Source: JBEKZQ01 sp049509675 (lineage in GTDB: Bacteria; Planctomycetota; Planctomycetia; Pirellulales; Thermoguttaceae). Taken from it: a stretch of DNA of 8,326 nucleotides. The translations under genes were made by a program, and so were the position numbers. Positions 5,901-8,326 of this stretch are shown here, one piece after another. How positions within the stretch are numbered: position 1 is the first letter of the stretch; each line of letters starts with the position of its first letter. The notes below the pieces were generated by a model. That model was not told where the DNA came from and did no database searches. It saw nothing but the letters and a program-made list of their open reading frames with translations. The stretch lies in contig JBEKZQ010000284.1 of the NCBI GenBank assembly GCA_049509675.1, positions 1 through 8,326 on the forward strand. Direction: 5' to 3'.

Positions 5901-8326
5901 GTCGGTCGCCTGGATCGTGCCGTCCGGGGCGATTTGGGAACCGGCGGCCGGCAGTCTCCGGCCCGCCTTGACCGTGCCCGCCGGCGCCAAGGGAAAGTTC
6001 GAGCTCCACGCCAGTTTCGCCGGCCAGAAGGAGCCGGCCGTGGCCCTGGTGACCGTCAAGGACAAGGCCCCGGCCCTGGATGCCGACGCACACTTGTCGG
6101 TCGATCGCGAGCCGGAAGGCCGCTATCTCCAGGTCGGCCAGCAGCAACGCTACACGATCATGGTTGGCCAGGACGAGGCCAAGGAGGCGGCCCCCGAGGT
6201 TCGTTGGCCGGCCAACTTCGAGAACCAGTATGTCAAGTGGCAGGCCCCCGTGCTCACGGCCAAGCAGGAGGGTTACGACCAATGGATTCGCGCCGACGTG
6301 GCCGGCCGCACCGTTCTGTTCCGCACCACCACCTACAAGCCGGGCGAGTTCGAGACCCCGCCCATGAGCGGCGGCGAACGGCCCGTGGCCGTGAAAATCC
6401 TCAGCGACCAGGGCAATTCGGTGCGGTTTGCCGTGGGGGCCGAGTTCGATGATTTCCGCGTCGTGGCGGTCTACAGCGATGGCTTCACCCGGGTGGTGAC
6501 CAAGAATGCCACGATCCGCATGCCCGAGCCGCCCCAAAACGCCTGCCTGAGCGTCGCCAACGGCCTGTTGGTGGGCGTCCGGCCGGGTCAGACCATGCTC
6601 AGCGCCGAGTTCGACGGCGTGAAGAGCACCGCCCCGCTGGGCGCGGAAGTCACCGCCGAGGTCGAGGCCGACGAGATCGTCTTAAAGCCCGCTCCTGTGA
6701 AGATCCTGACCGGCGAAACCTATCCCATGCGGGTGATGGCCTCGAAGGCCAAGAAATCGGTGGGCAACATCGCCAAGCTGGCCAATGTCACCTGGCAATC
6801 CGACCGGCCGGTGGTCCGCATCGACGGCCACTCGGTGGTGGGCGTCAGCCTGGGCGATGCCAACGTGACGGCGAAATTCGCCGCCCTGACCAGCCCGCCC
6901 ACCTTGGTCAGCGTGGTCCACGACATTGCCGACCGGCTGAAGATCGTGCCGGCGCCGATCGTGCTGCGCATCGGCGAGAGCGTGCCGGTCGGTTACGGCG
7001 TGCAGATCTTCCGCGGAGAGCTGGACATGAGCCACCAATGCATCGTGGCGGTGGCCCCGGCGGGCGTGGCCGAATACCATGCCGACAGCCGCACCATCGT
7101 GGGCATTCATCCCAGCAACCCCTTGGTGCCCACCTATGCGATCTTCACCCTGGGCGACAAGGTCTCGAAGACGGAAGTCCGCGTCTCCGGCCTCGGCGGT
7201 CCGATCACCGGCGAGGTGGTGGTCGAACCGGCCAGCACGCAACTGGCCCCGGGCCAGGCCGAGCCGCTGCAGATCTACGTGTCCAACGCCCACATCAACC
7301 GCACCGGCTCGGCCGTGTTGACCAGTTCCAATCCCGGCGTGGTGAAGATTTTGGGCAATCGCGTCTGTGCCGTGGCCCCGGGCACGACCGCGATCACGGC
7401 CTCGGTGGCCGGCACAGGGCAAACCGGCCTCGCCTCGGTCACAGTCAACGACGAGCAGGTCGCCAGCGTCTCGGTCGATCCGAAGAATCTGGACCTGTCG
7501 GTGGGCGACGTGGGCCGTTTCCGCATCCTCGGCCACGCCCCAAAGAGCGGCACGCACGAGATGTATGCCCAGGACGATCTGAAACTGGGCATCAAGGCGC
7601 CCAATCCGGGCTTCCTCCGCATCCTTGGGCCCGACTCGGTCAACGCCCAGGCCGCCGGGCAGGGGTCCGTGACGATCAACTGGCGCAGCGCCCCGGAAGA
7701 GCAGATGCTCGTCAACGTGACCAACAACCCGTTCACCGACTTGAAGATTGAGCCGCCTTTGGCGCGGGTCGACCCCGGCCAGGCGGTCGTCTATACGGTC
7801 ACGGGCATGAAGAACGGCACGCGACGGAATCTGACGCCGGATAACGGCGTGCAACTGTTCACCGACAACCGAGCCGTGGCCCAGGTGATCGACGGTCTGA
7901 CCGTCATGGCCGATGGTCCCGGCCGGACAACCGTGACCGCCAAACTTGCCGGCCAGCAGGCCGAGGCCATTTTGGAAGTGACCGGCAACGGGCGCCCCGG
8001 GGGGATTCGCGCGATCGATACTCAACCGGTCGTCATCGATGATGGTGGCATCCTTGGCACGGGACGTGAGGAGCGGACCTATGATCCGGGCGTGATTTTT
8101 ACGAACGTGGGTCCGACCGGCGGCCTTATCGTCAGCCAAAGTGGGGAAACCACCTACGGCGGCTCTAACGCCGCGGTGACCGGCCTGCGATTCTCGCCCG
8201 ATACGTTAAGGCTGGGAGCGAATTCGCCGGACCAGGTTGCCCACGTGATCGAGGTCTTGGCCAACGGCCAAGATGGCCGCGACGTGACAAACGATCCGGA
8301 TCTTCGGGTCACCGTGCCGGAGCCCA
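2947..8326 (+). CDS. Giant membrane-anchored Ig-like (BIG2-type) repeat protein with N-terminal zinc ribbon (3' end cut by window edge)
   Basis: The frame is open from ATG 2947 to the window end: 1793 codons without a stop. An in-frame TGA at 2941-2943 makes this the first possible start; no strong Shine-Dalgarno is seen. Residues 1-160 match no domain I recognise and include SYFFRYRD and WRLVWCWGYQR (132-154). A zinc ribbon follows: C165-x4-C170-x13-C184-x2-C187. After a basic stretch (RRTNLNR) comes a Leu-rich transmembrane helix at about 204-222; positive-inside suggests cytoplasmic N-terminus, exported C-terminus. The rest is about 16 beta-rich modules of 75-100 residues starting near 230, 314, 403, 496, 572, 669, 762, 850, 946, 1042, 1145, 1239, 1327, 1421, 1503 and 1594. 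The clearest show the BIG2 pattern, such as VVVEPASTQLAPGQ, TSSNPGVVKI then VAPGTTAITASV (1424-1500). A Gly-rich stretch (about 1681-1743) precedes another module (VTGLRFSPDTLRLG). Only five Cys occur after the membrane helix. BIG2 modules usually form adhesin or surface stalks. The exact role is unknown; architecture confidence is high. Confidence 0.9.
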   Translation, partial: MATRFVRIDLADEARDYRLIAVEPGVPMLDRSGANGRIVYRWLGGMVAEPVWEGDCVNFYVRDDQGGRLEEALCQPATEQDLQTLLKDDVEKLRSRLEAATPETPTERLLKRVLLRTFQDLLDNPNRSNLDSYFFRYRDVTETWRLVWCWGYQRVDQEPAPSVICNDPKCNQLFVRRPGKSPKCPGCSQLFSLRPLRRTNLNRSILIGLLLLLLVSALVWWFGRPSRLIATPASFSGPPGARIEYAIKQASLFQSKNVSGQAVGIPLDPGVVRYNQITGAARIVGPIGSETTIHFQMGNLKTDVKVKVTAAANPERITIEPHAIELGVGTTAQLKLIGEYADGTKADLTEAALWKAEDGPVVYANKGFVEGKSPGTATISVRFRGSPESPYIEQTANVSVEKIDFQSLEAAVEPLPVGLGRASKLRMEAVAADARRYSVLGSSLLKTDVSPYYLATVVGQNLRGERIGSGKLLATFMGEKPLAAEKPFSVAGLPGVDQLVVTPESLSMAVGEIADLAVASPSMEPVHFSSSKPEVVEISAANRLIGRSEGAAQVEVAQGGRKQTVDVTVAKAEFQSIALDPAEVVVPVDDQTQPRVVARIKGDETARSVEIAPDLLAVDKAPSPRYVDFFAKLLAMRGVTPTTPSTTQTLAVHFDKHKTSAPVEVVLAPLQLELTPAGPIDLPLGQQMRLQCWANYSEGRRVQLPGERLKWSADSKGAAPGLELRGDRVAALKPSGGPLPVYAAYFRHDSNQVIFKSIDADPNLKLAVEVDRTLRLAGEKGKAVITASGPGGDVELVPEMSSFKSGDAKILAIEEKSGNFTCGVPGGVTVTGSHAAAKEPATLNLHVYDPAGARLAFEPASVRVAVNEQAPLRLFLEAKDGEKTDRAQLEGPGVGYAIGQPQAVGWNPPLLTGLKPAKPFEISASYYPVLSGTATAKVEVAAAADEATLRIVPSEVSLAPGQTRSFAVEQQTADGGDTWKEVRPESVAWIVPSGAIWEPAAGSLRPALTVPAGAKGKFELHASFAGQKEPAVALVTVKDKAPALDADAHLSVDREPEGRYLQVGQQQRYTIMVGQDEAKEAAPEVRWPANFENQYVKWQAPVLTAKQEGYDQWIRADVAGRTVLFRTTTYKPGEFETPPMSGGERPVAVKILSDQGNSVRFAVGAEFDDFRVVAVYSDGFTRVVTKNATIRMPEPPQNACLSVANGLLVGVRPGQTMLSAEFDGVKSTAPLGAEVTAEVEADEIVLKPAPVKILTGETYPMRVMASKAKKSVGNIAKLANVTWQSDRPVVRIDGHSVVGVSLGDANVTAKFAALTSPPTLVSVVHDIADRLKIVPAPIVLRIGESVPVGYGVQIFRGELDMSHQCIVAVAPAGVAEYHADSRTIVGIHPSNPLVPTYAIFTLGDKVSKTEVRVSGLGGPITGEVVVEPASTQLAPGQAEPLQIYVSNAHINRTGSAVLTSSNPGVVKILGNRVCAVAPGTTAITASVAGTGQTGLASVTVNDEQVASVSVDPKNLDLSVGDVGRFRILGHAPKSGTHEMYAQDDLKLGIKAPNPGFLRILGPDSVNAQAAGQGSVTINWRSAPEEQMLVNVTNNPFTDLKIEPPLARVDPGQAVVYTVTGMKNGTRRNLTPDNGVQLFTDNRAVAQVIDGLTVMADGPGRTTVTAKLAGQQAEAILEVTGNGRPGGIRAIDTQPVVIDDGGILGTGREERTYDPGVIFTNVGPTGGLIVSQSGETTYGGSNAAVTGLRFSPDTLRLGANSPDQVAHVIEVLANGQDGRDVTNDPDLRVTVPEP
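3439..3507 (+). other. Zinc-ribbon segment of the giant protein, just before its membrane helix
   Basis: Residues 165-187 hold CNDPKC and CPGC, two cysteine knuckles 13 residues apart, in the order typical of small structural zinc ribbons. The second knuckle is 16 residues before the predicted membrane helix (204-222, bases 3556-3612), so the ribbon probably sits at the inner face of the cytoplasmic membrane. Metal binding and topology are inferred from the cysteine spacing and charge pattern. Confidence 0.7.

Noticed and set aside
5674..6537. 287-codon open frame on the minus strand
   Set aside because: It is antisense to the Ig-repeat gene, without motifs or a ribosome-binding site.
6682..8139. 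485-codon open frame on the minus strand
   Set aside because: This is the same antisense artefact. The composition is low in complexity and rich in His, Gly, Arg and Asp, with no start signal; the opposite strand encodes recognisable modules.

Overview
This window is GC-rich, with strong G/C preference at third codon positions. It carries three real genes and one roughly 600-base intergenic region. Three things suggest a planctomycete or a close relative: a very long membrane-anchored Ig-repeat protein, a palindromic GGGGACAGGCACC repeat of a kind I remember from planctomycete genomes, and the general gene style. No rRNA or other marker gene confirms this, so the taxonomic call is an inference.

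Left part (1-2343, minus strand): two genes in a tight operon. A cyclopropane-fatty-acyl-phospholipid synthase family methyltransferase (1009-2343) is followed, after a 2-base gap, by a FAD-dependent oxidoreductase of the geranylgeranyl reductase type (running off the window at base 1). The pairing suggests a lipid-modification pathway in which a double bond is methylated and a flavoenzyme then reduces or oxidises the product. The substrate cannot be read from the sequence.

Middle (2344-2946): a divergent intergenic region with no convincing gene. It holds a good Shine-Dalgarno and a plausible sigma70-type promoter for the minus-strand operon, an 18-base perfect palindrome in that operon's leader, an 81-base mobile-repeat-like inverted repeat with perfect 27-base arms, and a second 9-base-arm hairpin upstream of the plus-strand gene.

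Right part (2947-8326, plus strand): one uninterrupted reading frame of at least 1793 codons that has no stop before the window ends. It encodes an unusual giant protein: a roughly 200-residue N-terminal, probably cytoplasmic, region ending in a four-cysteine zinc ribbon, one transmembrane helix, then about 16 complete bacterial Ig-like (BIG2-type) modules, a glycine-rich linker and the start of another module. The long reading frames seen on the opposite strand and in other frames here are shadows of this gene. This protein is the most unusual object in the window, because it couples an unrecognised cytoplasmic zinc-ribbon region to a very long extracytoplasmic Ig shaft.

The genes at both window edges are incomplete only because of the window boundaries.
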